A stretch of 64,000 bases of DNA from Kiritimatiellia bacterium. GTDB taxonomy: Bacteria > Verrucomicrobiota > Kiritimatiellia > RFP12 > UBA1067. Under the pieces are notes generated by a model. It saw only the letters and a list, made by a program, of their open reading frames with translations. It was not told the origin of the DNA and ran no database searches. The stretch covers positions 62,001 through 126,000 of the forward strand of contig JAFWKK010000018.1 in the NCBI GenBank assembly GCA_017514235.1. The letters run 5' to 3'. Shown one piece after another: positions 55,841 through 64,000 of the stretch. Position 1 is the first letter of the stretch, and the number at the start of each line of letters is the position of its first letter. A program made the position numbers and the translations under genes.

Positions 55841-58453
55841 TCACCTCAAGATGAGCACCGCCCCAGGCGGATCGTAGTCGGGGAACTCGCCGACAAGCGT
55901 AAGTCCGTTGAACGCGCCGCCCTTGAGCGAATCTGCCACGGACGAGGTGTCGGCGTCTCCTGCCGCGAACGTGCCGGCGATTTCGCCGCTAGCGTCGGAC
56001 GTCACCTCGAAGCGCGTCAGTACCTTTGCGTCGCGCATGTTCCACGTTTCGTCCGCCGTCTTCGTCACGCCGCCGACGGTGAAATTCGCGTTGCCGTCCA
56101 CGGCATTTCCGGAGTCATCGGTACCCTTTGAACTGTAGAGATAGAGCGTATAGGGTTCTTCAGCCTTGAGCCCGGAGAGCGTGAACGTGTAGGTGTCGCT
56201 CGGGGACGTCGACTTCGCCCAGACGCGCAGAAGCGTGGCGCCGGTGTATCCGGACGGCGACCAGCCTTTTGCGATATCCGCTCCGGAGTCGCGCTTCAGC
56301 GTAAACGCAACGTTGCGTTTCGTTGTGCCGTCCGCCTCGCGGCAGTTCGCCTTGGTTCGCTCGCTGGCGGCTGGCAGCTTTGAGCTGAAGCGTATCGCAT
56401 TCCACTTGTTCCAGTCGCTCCATCCTTCGCGCCCGACGCCTGCATGATTCTCGTCCGAACCGGTGATGTCGATGTTAATGACCCGCGCCGTCGCATCGCC
56501 CACCTTTTCGTAGCAAGCCGAAAGCGCCGTCGCGTCAGAGGTCGGGTCGGTCATCGGATCAACGGTGAAGTACAGCGCTTCGCCCTGTTTCATCCACAGG
56601 CGGTCGGCGGCGAGCGCCGCCTCATAGCGTGAGGTGTTGTTGGCGCGCGACACGACGACAGACGAGGGGGCGCAGCCGCCAGCCGAAACGATTGCGCGTA
56701 CGCCATTGCCGTTTGAGTTGTTGTTGAGGGCGCGGATGTAGTTGCGGACGCGGTAGATGCCGTCAGACGGGACTTCCGCCCGCAACGACGTGCTGGAAGT
56801 TGCCGCAGGTTGCACGACAAGTTCGCATGGCGTCGTGGCCAGCAACAGCGAAGTGGTGATATACAGGCTGTCGACATTGGCCGTGCCGTTTGCAGCCATT
56901 GCGAAGCGCGGCGCCGCGCCGTTGTTGGCGGTGCCGGTGGCATGCGTCCACCACGAAAGCGTATTGCCGGCGGGAGTCAGGTACGTACCCAAGGCTGAAT
57001 GCGCTTCCGCCCATGAATCGCCCTTCGCCGCCAACAGCCACTTGGCGCCGCCGCCAAGCGAATCGGAGAAGTAATTCGAGCACCTGTTTGACGCATGCTC
57101 CTCGTAATAGGACTTCCCGGCATCGTAAACGGCACCCTCTTCGCGGCGGAAGATGGCGGAAATCGCCGTTGCGTCGGAACTTGCCTGTCCATGAGAGGAA
57201 ATGACGATGTCCACCGGCTCTCCGGCCGCCAACAGGCGCACATCGAACGTGAGCCGCGCCGTAGCGGAAAAAGTCTCGGCTGAAATATAGGCGTTCGTCA
57301 CGACGCGCTCCGAGACGAGCAGATAGACATCAACGCCATTCGCGTTGGAATCCCCCTTGTTTAGATCCCGCGCAACGACCGAGCCGGAGAAGTATCCGCT
57401 CACGGGAGGGCGGAAGCGGATGGTTGTCCAGGTCTTGGCATCAGTTCCAGCCGGATGTGCCTGCAGTTCGCACGGCGCCGTATTGTCGCTGGATACCGAC
57501 GCGGCAGAGTTTACGACGACATACGGCGATTGCCCTGAAGCGTTGTTCCCGAATCCTTTGAGCCCGCCGCTTCGCGTGCCCTGTGTAGAGATGCGGGAAT
57601 CTGTACTATGATCTAAGTTTTCCGGAGCCCATGTCGCAAAGTCAACGCTGCTGCTTGGAACGGTCGTCTTCAGAAAATACCACGTGCCATCCTTGATCGT
57701 TCCGTAGGGGTTGCTGTAGGTGGCGGTGTTGGCCACGCAGTTCGTCATCGCAATGCCGGAGTCGTAGAACGAGCCTTCGTCCTCCCTCGTGACTGTGAAG
57801 CGCAGACCGGTGGCGTCGCTCGAATGGGCGCTGCCGGGGCCAACGACAACCTCGATGAACTCGCCGGCATTCAAATGACGCACGGGCATCTGAAAATCGA
57901 AACGGTGCGTCGGATTGTTGGCGGCGTAGTCTTCGAGCGACACCCGCTGCTTGCTTATGAGAATGTTTCCGGCGGCACGGACTGAGACTTCAACGCCAGA
58001 ACCGGCTGAACCTGTACTCTCCTTGTTAACATCATGCGCAAAGACGTTGGCGGAATACCAGCCCTCCTCTGGCACAATGAATCGAATGACGTTGTAGGGA
58101 TTCGACGTCGAAGGATTTGCCGGATGGAGATACAGCTCGCCGGGAAGGATTTCCTCGCCATAAGAAACCTGAGAATCGCTACCCGCATTCACACGGATCC
58201 ACGGAGAAGCATTGCCGCCGATGCCGACCAGCGTTCCGGTTCCTCCCGTCGTCGCATCAAAAGCCGCAGTAGCCGCAAGATTGTCGCCCGAAGCGTGCAG
58301 GAAGGACCATGCGCCAAACGAATTCGTGTTGTGCCCGGCTTCGTTGAACGCCTTGCCCGCGTCATAGACCGTGCGGGCGGAGGCGCTGCCAGCGGCCAAG
58401 ACGGCAATCATGCCAATTGCGGCATGCCGGAAGCATGATGTAATCCTGTTCAT
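55841..58453 (-). CDS. Large secreted protein with three related beta-rich repeats
   Basis: An 870-aa exported protein (signal peptide SASA-RT). Three repeats of about 210 aa begin TVYDAGKAFNE (27), SFYDSGIAM (about 228) and AVYDAGKSYYEE (about 446). Each contains a WYS/YFSxxVxARDLN block and ends with SDATxLxxxxxRE. The last 200 residues form a different beta domain (INIDITGSDENHAGVGREGWSDWN). It lacks an anchor. Coupled by a four-base overlap to the GH5 gene upstream, it is probably a glycan-binding partner of that enzyme; this is inference. Confidence 0.65.
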   Translation of the reverse strand: MNRITSCFRHAAIGMIAVLAAGSASARTVYDAGKAFNEAGHNTNSFGAWSFLHASGDNLAATAAFDATTGGTGTLVGIGGNASPWIRVNAGSDSQVSYGEEILPGELYLHPANPSTSNPYNVIRFIVPEEGWYSANVFAHDVNKESTGSAGSGVEVSVRAAGNILISKQRVSLEDYAANNPTHRFDFQMPVRHLNAGEFIEVVVGPGSAHSSDATGLRFTVTREDEGSFYDSGIAMTNCVANTATYSNPYGTIKDGTWYFLKTTVPSSSVDFATWAPENLDHSTDSRISTQGTRSGGLKGFGNNASGQSPYVVVNSAASVSSDNTAPCELQAHPAGTDAKTWTTIRFRPPVSGYFSGSVVARDLNKGDSNANGVDVYLLVSERVVTNAYISAETFSATARLTFDVRLLAAGEPVDIVISSHGQASSDATAISAIFRREEGAVYDAGKSYYEEHASNRCSNYFSDSLGGGAKWLLAAKGDSWAEAHSALGTYLTPAGNTLSWWTHATGTANNGAAPRFAMAANGTANVDSLYITTSLLLATTPCELVVQPAATSSTSLRAEVPSDGIYRVRNYIRALNNNSNGNGVRAIVSAGGCAPSSVVVSRANNTSRYEAALAADRLWMKQGEALYFTVDPMTDPTSDATALSACYEKVGDATARVINIDITGSDENHAGVGREGWSDWNKWNAIRFSSKLPAASERTKANCREADGTTKRNVAFTLKRDSGADIAKGWSPSGYTGATLLRVWAKSTSPSDTYTFTLSGLKAEEPYTLYLYSSKGTDDSGNAVDGNANFTVGGVTKTADETWNMRDAKVLTRFEVTSDASGEIAGTFAAGDADTSSVADSLKGGAFNGLTLVGEFPDYDPPGAVLILR

Positions 58454-59730
58454 TTCTCTGTTCCTTTCTTGTTAGATGGCACTGAAAGATTGAGCGCCTT
58501 GAGGTACTCGGCGTCGGGAGTGCAGTTCTCTCGTCTGCAGTTTTCGACGAACTTGCGCATGAGATCGAGCGCCTTCGCGCGTTCCGGACGGTTCTGCAGC
58601 TGCTTGTACGACTGCCGGTCGCTCTTCGCGAAGGCCGCGACCGTCTCGTTCCATCCTTCGGGCGTCTTGAACCGGAGCCAGCATCCGCCGTCGGGCTTCT
58701 TGAGCGGCCAGAACGTCCACCCCATGCCCTTCTGCTCCATCGACTCCGTGATTGCCTTGCACCAGCCGTAAGTGTTGTGCCCCGTCTCGCCCATGTACAT
58801 CGGAACGCCCGCCTTCTTCCCGACTGCGGCGAACTTCGCGACGGCACTGTCGTCGTATTTGGGGTTTCCGAACGAATAGTAGTGGCAGGAGAGCATTTCA
58901 TTCTCGCCGAAACAGAAGCCCTCGAACGGCGCGAAGCTGGAGTTCGCCTGGGTGCCGGCGAAGATGATCACGTGGTTGCGGTCAACTTCGCGTATGGCGT
59001 CCGCCGCCATGCGCTGCACCTTCACCATCAGGGCGTTCAGCTCGTCCTTGTCGAAGTGGTACCACGGGATTGGCTCGTTCATGAGGTCGTAGCCCAGCAC
59101 GACCGGCTCTCCGGAGTATCGCGCTGCGATCCTGCGCCAGATGCCGCAGTACTCGCGCTGCAACGCCTCGCTCCTGAACAGCCAGGGGTAGCCGTAGCTG
59201 TCGTCGTGGTTCGTGCCGGTCTGCCCGCCGGGACACGAGTGCATGTCGAGAATCACCTTCAGCCCGTGCTTCCGGCACCATCCGATGACGTCGTCGAAAC
59301 GGCGGAAGCCCTCTTCGGGATCGTTTGACCCGAGATAGTCTTCGACTGTGAAAAGCTTATAGTGGAACGGCAGCCGCACCGTGTTAGCGCCAGTCGCCGC
59401 GACAAAGGCGATGTCGGCCTCGGTGACGTAGCTGTCCTTGAACGCGGCCCAGAACTTCGCCGTCTCCTCGGGACCGACGAGCTGGCGGAACATCTCATCG
59501 ATGAAATGCGGAGATTCGCACTTGCCGAACCCGAACATGTAACCCTCCGGATTCAGCCAGTTGCCGAGATTCGTCCCGCGGACAAGGAACTTTTCGCCCT
59601 TTTCGTCAACAAGCTCCGTGCCTGAGACGCGGACGAAAGATACTGGGCGGCACCCGACAAGTGCCAGCAATGCCAGAAGGAACACCAGCCTGCTCCCTCT
59701 GGAAATCATCATTTTCAGCAACTTATGCAT
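58450..59730 (-). CDS. GH5 endoglucanase-type lipoprotein
   Basis: Secreted glycoside hydrolase of clan A (426 aa). The signal sequence ends in lipobox LVGC (C27), so it is lipid-anchored. GH5 landmarks are RGTNLGNWLNPEGYMF, NTVRLPFHYKLF, ILDMHSCPGGQTG, the acid/base Glu in LMNEP (E219) and the nucleophile in MGETGH (E315). The RGTNLGNW and HxxPGGQ pattern resembles exo-beta-1,3-glucanase/GH5 subfamilies; the exact substrate is uncertain. Starts at 59730, 59712 or 59709 are all possible. Divergent from the AraC/XylR-like regulator, with a shared 126-bp control region. Confidence 0.88.
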   Translation of the reverse strand: MHKLLKMMISRGSRLVFLLALLALVGCRPVSFVRVSGTELVDEKGEKFLVRGTNLGNWLNPEGYMFGFGKCESPHFIDEMFRQLVGPEETAKFWAAFKDSYVTEADIAFVAATGANTVRLPFHYKLFTVEDYLGSNDPEEGFRRFDDVIGWCRKHGLKVILDMHSCPGGQTGTNHDDSYGYPWLFRSEALQREYCGIWRRIAARYSGEPVVLGYDLMNEPIPWYHFDKDELNALMVKVQRMAADAIREVDRNHVIIFAGTQANSSFAPFEGFCFGENEMLSCHYYSFGNPKYDDSAVAKFAAVGKKAGVPMYMGETGHNTYGWCKAITESMEQKGMGWTFWPLKKPDGGCWLRFKTPEGWNETVAAFAKSDRQSYKQLQNRPERAKALDLMRKFVENCRRENCTPDAEYLKALNLSVPSNKKGTEK

Positions 59731-59801
59731 TCATCCGCTCACGCCTGCTTCCACTATGCTGCAAGTATAGCATTTAGCACGGCTTGATGGCAATCTAACA
59801 C

Positions 59802-59834
59802 TTGCGCAAAAGTTTATGGTATATTTGCGCAGAA
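59802..59834. promoter_or_regulatory. Paired TTGCGCA sites in the GH5/regulator divergent region
   Basis: TTGCGCAAAA (59802-59811) and TTGCGCAGAA (59825-59834) are spaced 23 bp apart, about two helical turns. They lie upstream of the AraC/XylR-like gene and between it and GH5. Direct-repeat sites of this kind suit a dimeric AraC-family regulator. Confidence 0.45.
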
Positions 59835-59839
59835 TAATA

Positions 59840-59848
59840 TGATATACT
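59840..59848 (+). promoter_or_regulatory. Extended -10 before the AraC/XylR-like gene
   Basis: TGATATACT (-10 TATACT at 59843-59848), then eight bases, then ATG 59857. The same close spacing is seen at other genes in the window. Confidence 0.5.
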
Positions 59849-59856
59849 CCGCAATC

Positions 59857-61026
59857 ATGCGCTCTCTTGCGAAAAAAATGCCCCGCGTCGCCGTGCTGCT
59901 GGGAAGTCCCTATGCAGACCACCTCAAGATGCTGCGCGGCATCCTGCGATTCACTCAGCTCATCACCCCGTGGTCGATGGATGTCCGCATGGGCCGCAAG
60001 GGCGAGCCGACCTCGTTCGACTCGGCGCGGTGGAACTTCGACGGGCTGATAACGAACCGCATGCCGCCGGCCCTCGTCTCTCTCGTGCGACGCTACCGCA
60101 CCCCCGTGATCACGGTTAACGACATCTGGCCGCAGGGCCGCCCACTCGCACGCATCGTATGCGACAACGCGCCGATCGCCCGCATGGCCGCCGCGCACCT
60201 GATTGAGCGCGGCTTCACCGAGTTCGCGTTCGTAGGCGAGCTGAGCGGGCAGGGATGGTCGGAGGAACGCGCGGCGCTGTTCGCGAAGGAAGTCTCGGCC
60301 CGCGGCTTCGCCTGCCGCGAATACCCCGGCGGCGGGGAAGGCGACGACCCGACGCGCCTCCGCGAATGGCTTCTGTCCCTGCCGCAGCGCACCGCAGTGT
60401 TCGCCGCGTACGACATACGTGCGCGGCAGGTCCTTGACGCCTGCACCGAGGCCGGGCTCGACGTGCCCGACGACATCGCCATACTGAGCGTGGACAACGA
60501 CGAGCTGCTGTGCGAGACGGCCACTCCGACGCTGTCGTCCATATCCATGTCCACCGAGGAAGCGGGCTTCAGGGCTGCGGAGATGCTGAACCGAGTCATG
60601 ACGTCCGGCCGCCGTCCGCGTGGACGCACCGCCGACATCTTCTACACCGGGGTAGACCTCGTCGCCCGACGCTCCACCGCACGCGACCGTAAGCAGGACT
60701 ACCTCGTCAGGCGGTGCCGGGAACTGATGGAGGCTAACCTCGGGCGAAAACTGAACGTGGCCGACCTGATTCCGCATCTGGGCGTCTCGCGGAGGACGCT
60801 TGAGACGCACTTCCGCGCTGCGACGGGGCGCACCCTGAACGCCGAGATCACCGACATGCGGCTGCGGCACGCGCGGGCCCTGCTTTCCCGCACGAGAATG
60901 ACCCAGGCTCAGATTGCCGCCGAATGCGGGTTCACGGACGCAAGCCACATGAACGTCGTATTCAAGCGGCGGCTCGGCGAGTCGCCCTCCGCGTTTCGCC
61001 CGGCGTCCAGCCCGCGCGCAACCTAA
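59857..61026 (+). CDS. XylR-type AraC-family transcriptional regulator
   Basis: A 389-aa regulator with an N-terminal LacI/periplasmic-binding-type sugar sensor (about 8-270) and a C-terminal AraC double helix-turn-helix (about 280-380). Start 59857 (MRSLAKKMPRVAVLLGSP) is preferred over an ATG 18 bases upstream that overlaps the -10 box. Sensor landmarks are VCDNAPIARMAAAHLIERGFTEFAFVG and DIAILSVDNDELLCETATPTLSSI, as in XylR proteins. The DNA-binding part has LNVADLIPHLGVSRRTLETHFRAATGRT and AAECGFTDASHMNVVFKRRLGESPSAFR. It likely responds to a sugar released by the neighbouring GH5 or GH97 enzymes. Confidence 0.92.
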   Translation: MRSLAKKMPRVAVLLGSPYADHLKMLRGILRFTQLITPWSMDVRMGRKGEPTSFDSARWNFDGLITNRMPPALVSLVRRYRTPVITVNDIWPQGRPLARIVCDNAPIARMAAAHLIERGFTEFAFVGELSGQGWSEERAALFAKEVSARGFACREYPGGGEGDDPTRLREWLLSLPQRTAVFAAYDIRARQVLDACTEAGLDVPDDIAILSVDNDELLCETATPTLSSISMSTEEAGFRAAEMLNRVMTSGRRPRGRTADIFYTGVDLVARRSTARDRKQDYLVRRCRELMEANLGRKLNVADLIPHLGVSRRTLETHFRAATGRTLNAEITDMRLRHARALLSRTRMTQAQIAAECGFTDASHMNVVFKRRLGESPSAFRPASSPRAT

Positions 61027-61052
61027 CCTCGACGCGCTGCCGGATTTCCAGG

Positions 61053-63068
61053 CTACTTCGAGAACCGCACGATGAAGCCGCCGCCGGGAGCCATGCGGAA
61101 CGCAAGCTCTTCGCCGCGCTTCACGCTCCTGGTCTCGTGCACGTACTTCGTCGGCTCTGCGTCTGAACCTTCCGCGTCGCGGAAGATTTCGGCCTTCCAC
61201 TCGCCGGCGTCAAGGAAGTCCGCCCTGAACGCGAAATCGCGCGCCTCCCTGTTGGAGATTCCCGCAGCATACCACGAGCCGTCCTTCGCTCTTCTGGCCG
61301 CCGCCGCGAACGTCTCGGGCGAGCCGCCGAGTCCCACGGTAGCGTCCCAGACGACCGGTGTCTTCGCCATGAACGAGAAGCACTCCATGTTCCGCTCGTA
61401 CTTCGTCGGCGAGTCGCAGAGCATCTGCAGCGGAGCCTCGTAGAGCGCCATCATCGCCATCTGCCGGCACCGCGTTCCCATCGAGCCGGGATTCACGTTG
61501 TTGCCGCGGTATCCGCAGATCCTGTAGTTGTCCATCGCGCCGGGCGTATAGTCCATGGGGCCGGCCGTCATCCGCAGGAAGAACGCGGCCACGTCGTTGC
61601 CCATCATGTCCTCGTTCCTGTAGAACTTCATGCATTCGAGGCCATGTATGCCCTCGTAGTTGAGAACGTTGGGATACTTGCGGTGCAGGCCGACGGGACG
61701 GTACGCGCCGTGGTAGTCCACGACCATGCGGTGCTTCGCGCACGAGGCGGCGAATCTCTCGAGGAACGCCGCGACCTTCGCATCGGCGCGGTCCATGAAA
61801 TCGACCTTGAAGCCCTTGGCGCCGAGCTTCGAGAAATGCTCGGCGACCTTCTCCTCCTCGCCGCAGACCTGCGCCCACGCCATCCAGAGGATGATGCCGA
61901 CGCCCTTCGAGTTCGCATAGTCGACGAGATGTGGAACGTCAACGACAGGGCTGTACTTCCATATGTCGAGCTTCGCGCTCCAGCCTTCGTCGAAGATGAC
62001 GTATTCGACGCCAGTCCTGGCGGCGAAGTCGATGAACCTCTCGTACGTCTGCGTGGTGCAGCCCTGCGGATCGCCCTTGTTGTCAAAGGCGTTCCACCAG
62101 TCCCACGCTACCTTCCCTGGCTTCACCCACGAGAAGTCGGCGCCCTCCTCCGGCGGCGTGGCGAGCGCATACGACATGTCGGCTTCGCAAAGCTTCGCGG
62201 GGGAGTCGGCTAGCACGAACACGCGCCAGGGAAGCGCCCTCGGGGCCGGGGCCTTCGCAATGAAGTCCTCGGTCTCGTCTACGCACACCCATCGGCCGCC
62301 CCTGTCCACGGCCTTCCGGTCTCGCCAGCCGTTGGCGTTCGTGACGTGATGCTCCTTTCTGGGGTATTTCGCAAACAGCGAGGAGAGTCGCATCCCGGCT
62401 CCGGTCGCGGCGACGTCGCCGAAGTTCCAGGCCGGATAGTCGTGCAGCCCGGTTTCGGTTACGGCGACGGTCTTGCCCTCGGCCGAATACGCGAATGGCA
62501 GGTAGAACGCCTTCGTGCCGTCCGTCTCAAGCGCGGCGGCGTCGGCGAACTCGGGAACTGTCTCCTCGCAGCCGAGCGAAGTGCGCGGTGTGCGGTTGAA
62601 CCAGCAACGCGCCCCCTTCGGAACGGTCAGGTCGGCCTTTTCGCACGTGACGGCGCCGGCGCGCTTCAGCTCGAAGCGATACGCGACTCCGTCCTCCCTG
62701 GCGACCATGCGCACGGCGAAGTCGCCGAAATCGGCGACTTTCTCCTGGCGGCTCAGGCTGATCTCGCCCTTCTTGTATATCGGAGTAACGACAGTTCCGC
62801 CGCCAGCCGCCGGCGCAGAGACTCCGCAAAGGGCCGCGTTCCCGGCGAGGCTCTTCCCGTCGAGACATACGTCGATTTCCGTCGCAGGCACGAGAACCTT
62901 GCCGTCCTTCAGCACCTCGTATGAAAGGGGATTGACGAAAAACCTAATGGCATTTCCCCGGAATGCGGCCTCGGCCGCCTGCTCGGCCCCGGACGAACCG
63001 GCCGCCAGCGCTGCCGCGAACGCGGTTGCGATCCCGATGAAACCCTTGCGGTTGATGGCATTCTTCAT
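61053..63068 (-). CDS. GH97 glycoside hydrolase (alpha-glucosidase/alpha-galactosidase type)
   Basis: A 671-aa secreted enzyme. Start 63068 (MKNAINRKGFIGIATAFAAALAA) follows AAGGAG and gives a signal peptide; the open frame upstream is not coding. The N-terminal beta-super-sandwich (PLSYEVLKDGKVLVPATEI) leads to the (beta/alpha)8 barrel with VAWDWWNAFDNKGDPQGC, YVIFDEGWS, GIILWMAW and GFKVDFMDRADA. The Asp of VDFMD matches the nucleophile position of retaining GH97 members, which suggests alpha-galactosidase-like chemistry; this subgroup call is inference. It converges with the AraC/XylR-like gene, 26 bp apart. Confidence 0.9.
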   Translation of the reverse strand: MKNAINRKGFIGIATAFAAALAAGSSGAEQAAEAAFRGNAIRFFVNPLSYEVLKDGKVLVPATEIDVCLDGKSLAGNAALCGVSAPAAGGGTVVTPIYKKGEISLSRQEKVADFGDFAVRMVAREDGVAYRFELKRAGAVTCEKADLTVPKGARCWFNRTPRTSLGCEETVPEFADAAALETDGTKAFYLPFAYSAEGKTVAVTETGLHDYPAWNFGDVAATGAGMRLSSLFAKYPRKEHHVTNANGWRDRKAVDRGGRWVCVDETEDFIAKAPAPRALPWRVFVLADSPAKLCEADMSYALATPPEEGADFSWVKPGKVAWDWWNAFDNKGDPQGCTTQTYERFIDFAARTGVEYVIFDEGWSAKLDIWKYSPVVDVPHLVDYANSKGVGIILWMAWAQVCGEEEKVAEHFSKLGAKGFKVDFMDRADAKVAAFLERFAASCAKHRMVVDYHGAYRPVGLHRKYPNVLNYEGIHGLECMKFYRNEDMMGNDVAAFFLRMTAGPMDYTPGAMDNYRICGYRGNNVNPGSMGTRCRQMAMMALYEAPLQMLCDSPTKYERNMECFSFMAKTPVVWDATVGLGGSPETFAAAARRAKDGSWYAAGISNREARDFAFRADFLDAGEWKAEIFRDAEGSDAEPTKYVHETRSVKRGEELAFRMAPGGGFIVRFSK

Positions 63069-63162
63069 TTTTGCAACAGCTCCTTTTCCTTGAAATGCCC
63101 GTATCAAACGGCTTGGCCGTCTTCGCGACGGAACCGCCAGCCCCTGAGGAAGCCCGCGGCGG

Positions 63163-63186
63163 AGGCAAATCCGCGCGAACGCGGCG
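63163..63186 (-). terminator. Possible weak hairpin downstream of rmlB
   Basis: The minus strand reads CCGCG-TTCG-CGCGG (63184-63171), a UUCG-loop stem, followed by ATTTGCC. There is no real U-run, so termination is doubtful. Confidence 0.25.
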
Positions 63187-63210
63187 CTTTCATCGCGAGG
63201 GACGGAACCG

Positions 63211-64000
63211 TCATGCCTTGGCGCCGAGACGACCGCCCGCATAGCGTTGCTCGCGGATCGGACGCCACCACCAGTCGTTGTCGAGATACCACTGAACCGT
63301 CTTGCGTATGCCGGTGTCGAAGCTCTCCGCCGGACGCCACCCCAGGGTGTCCATCAGCTTGGACGGATCGATCGCGTAGCGCAAGTCGTGTCCGGGACGG
63401 TCGGCGACGTAGGTGATGAGGTCGGAGTAAGGCCCCGCGGCGCGCGGCCGCAACTCGTCCAGCGTCGCGCAGATCGCCTGGACGACCTCAAGGTTGGTGC
63501 GCTCGTTGTGCCCGCCTACGTTATACGTCTCGCCGTCGGCGCCCTTCTCGTTGACGAGGCAAAGCGCCGAGACGTGGTCTTCCACGTAGAGCCAGTCGCG
63601 CACGTTCGCGCCCTTTCCGTAGACCGGCAGCGGCTTGCCGTCGAGACAGTTGAGAATCACCAGCGGAATCAGCTTCTCGGGGAAGTGATACGGCCCGTAG
63701 TTGTTGGAGCAGTTCGTGATGCGGACCGGCAGCCCGTAGGTGTCGTGCCAGGCGCGCACCAGGTGGTCCGAGGCGGCCTTTGACGCGGAATACGGCGAAT
63801 GCGGCGAATACGGGGTGGACTCCGTGAAGAAGCCCTCCGCCCCGAGCGAGCCGTAGACCTCGTCGGTGGATATGTGCTGGAAGACGAACGCAGGGTTCTT
63901 GCGCCACCAGGCGAGCGCGGACTGCAGGAGCGTCGCGGTGCCGACGACGTTGGTGCGGACGAATTCGCCAGGGCCGTCTATCGAGCGGTCCACATGCGAC
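63211..64000 (-). CDS. rmlB: dTDP-glucose 4,6-dehydratase, N-terminus beyond the window
   Basis: NAD+-dependent SDR enzyme converting dTDP-glucose to dTDP-4-keto-6-deoxyglucose, the precursor of rhamnose and Fuc3N. The 263 visible residues start near [19 protein letters not shown]; about 85 N-terminal residues lie beyond 64000. Hallmarks are [10 protein letters not shown], the catalytic [36 protein letters not shown] and [11 protein letters not shown]. It provides the substrate expected by FdtA, encoded about 17 kb away. The gap to the GH97 gene is 142 bp. Confidence 0.95.
   Translation of the reverse strand, partial: SHVDRSIDGPGEFVRTNVVGTATLLQSALAWWRKNPAFVFQHISTDEVYGSLGAEGFFTESTPYSPHSPYSASKAASDHLVRAWHDTYGLPVRITNCSNNYGPYHFPEKLIPLVILNCLDGKPLPVYGKGANVRDWLYVEDHVSALCLVNEKGADGETYNVGGHNERTNLEVVQAICATLDELRPRAAGPYSDLITYVADRPGHDLRYAIDPSKLMDTLGWRPAESFDTGIRKTVQWYLDNDWWWRPIREQRYAGGRLGAKA

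Noticed and set aside
1-64000. tRNA, rRNA and insertion sequences
   Set aside because: No cloverleaf, rRNA core sequence or transposase-like protein was recognised on either strand; short RNAs could be missed by eye.

Overview
The window reads as a high-GC chromosomal segment of an uncultured, probably gut- or biofilm-associated member of the Kiritimatiellota/Verrucomicrobiota-Lentisphaerota group. The evidence is a PEP-CTERM surface protein, several large signal-peptide proteins built from tandem LamG-like or beta-rich repeats, secreted glycoside hydrolases (GH78, GH5, GH97, a DUF6259-like protein), an Rnf complex, and an AraC regulator with a XylR-type sensor domain. This placement is inference; no rRNA gene is present. 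Nearly every gene is on the minus strand. The only three convincing plus-strand genes are regulatory: a histidine kinase, its response regulator and the AraC-type regulator.

Layout: 1-3405 holds an Rnf operon (rnfA-B-C-D, with rnfD cut by the window edge). Then come a GT2 glycosyltransferase and fusA (3454-6424), and a lower-GC patch with two secreted proteins of unknown role (6745-8976). An MntA/HepT toxin-antitoxin pair follows, bracketed by 90-bp direct repeats (9335-10250). Next are an RNase II/R-type exonuclease coupled to a PfkB sugar kinase, and a pal-tatA/B-tatC-trkH operon (10204-15905).

16050-28647 is the most coherent accessory block. It has two operons of secreted proteins: a GH78 alpha-L-rhamnosidase, two members of an unrecognised secreted family, and a triple LamG-like protein. 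A NarX/NarL-type two-component system lies beside them. The same 18-bp palindrome sits at about -44 of both operon promoters and of the kinase gene's own promoter, so the three transcription units look like one regulon. A DUF4143 ATPase gene sits between two copies of this control element.

28677-46187 combines housekeeping genes (an AEC transporter, a fused double phosphatase, thiD, an AI-2E-type permease) with surface-glycan genes. One seven-gene operon (40318 to 32816) carries rfbF/ddhA, rfbH/ddhC and a YerE-like TPP enzyme, which suggests a CDP-linked branched-chain 3,6-dideoxy sugar. A second operon (46187 to 42842) carries fdtA, fdtB and a GT10 fucosyltransferase-like gene, which suggests dTDP-Fuc3N. 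Three DUF1796 papain-like paralogues are embedded in these operons. rmlB, at the right edge (63211-64000), could supply the dTDP-4-keto sugar.

46231-59730 holds CNNM/CorC proteins, a MATE transporter, a DUF2723-like TPR membrane protein, a four-gene operon of small secreted proteins ending in the PEP-CTERM protein, and a GH5 operon. The AraC/XylR-like gene is divergent from GH5, and a GH97 gene follows before rmlB. A recurring feature is an extended -10 box (TGRTATAAT-like) only 6-10 bases before the start codon of otherwise unrelated genes. This suggests that leaderless mRNAs are common in this organism.
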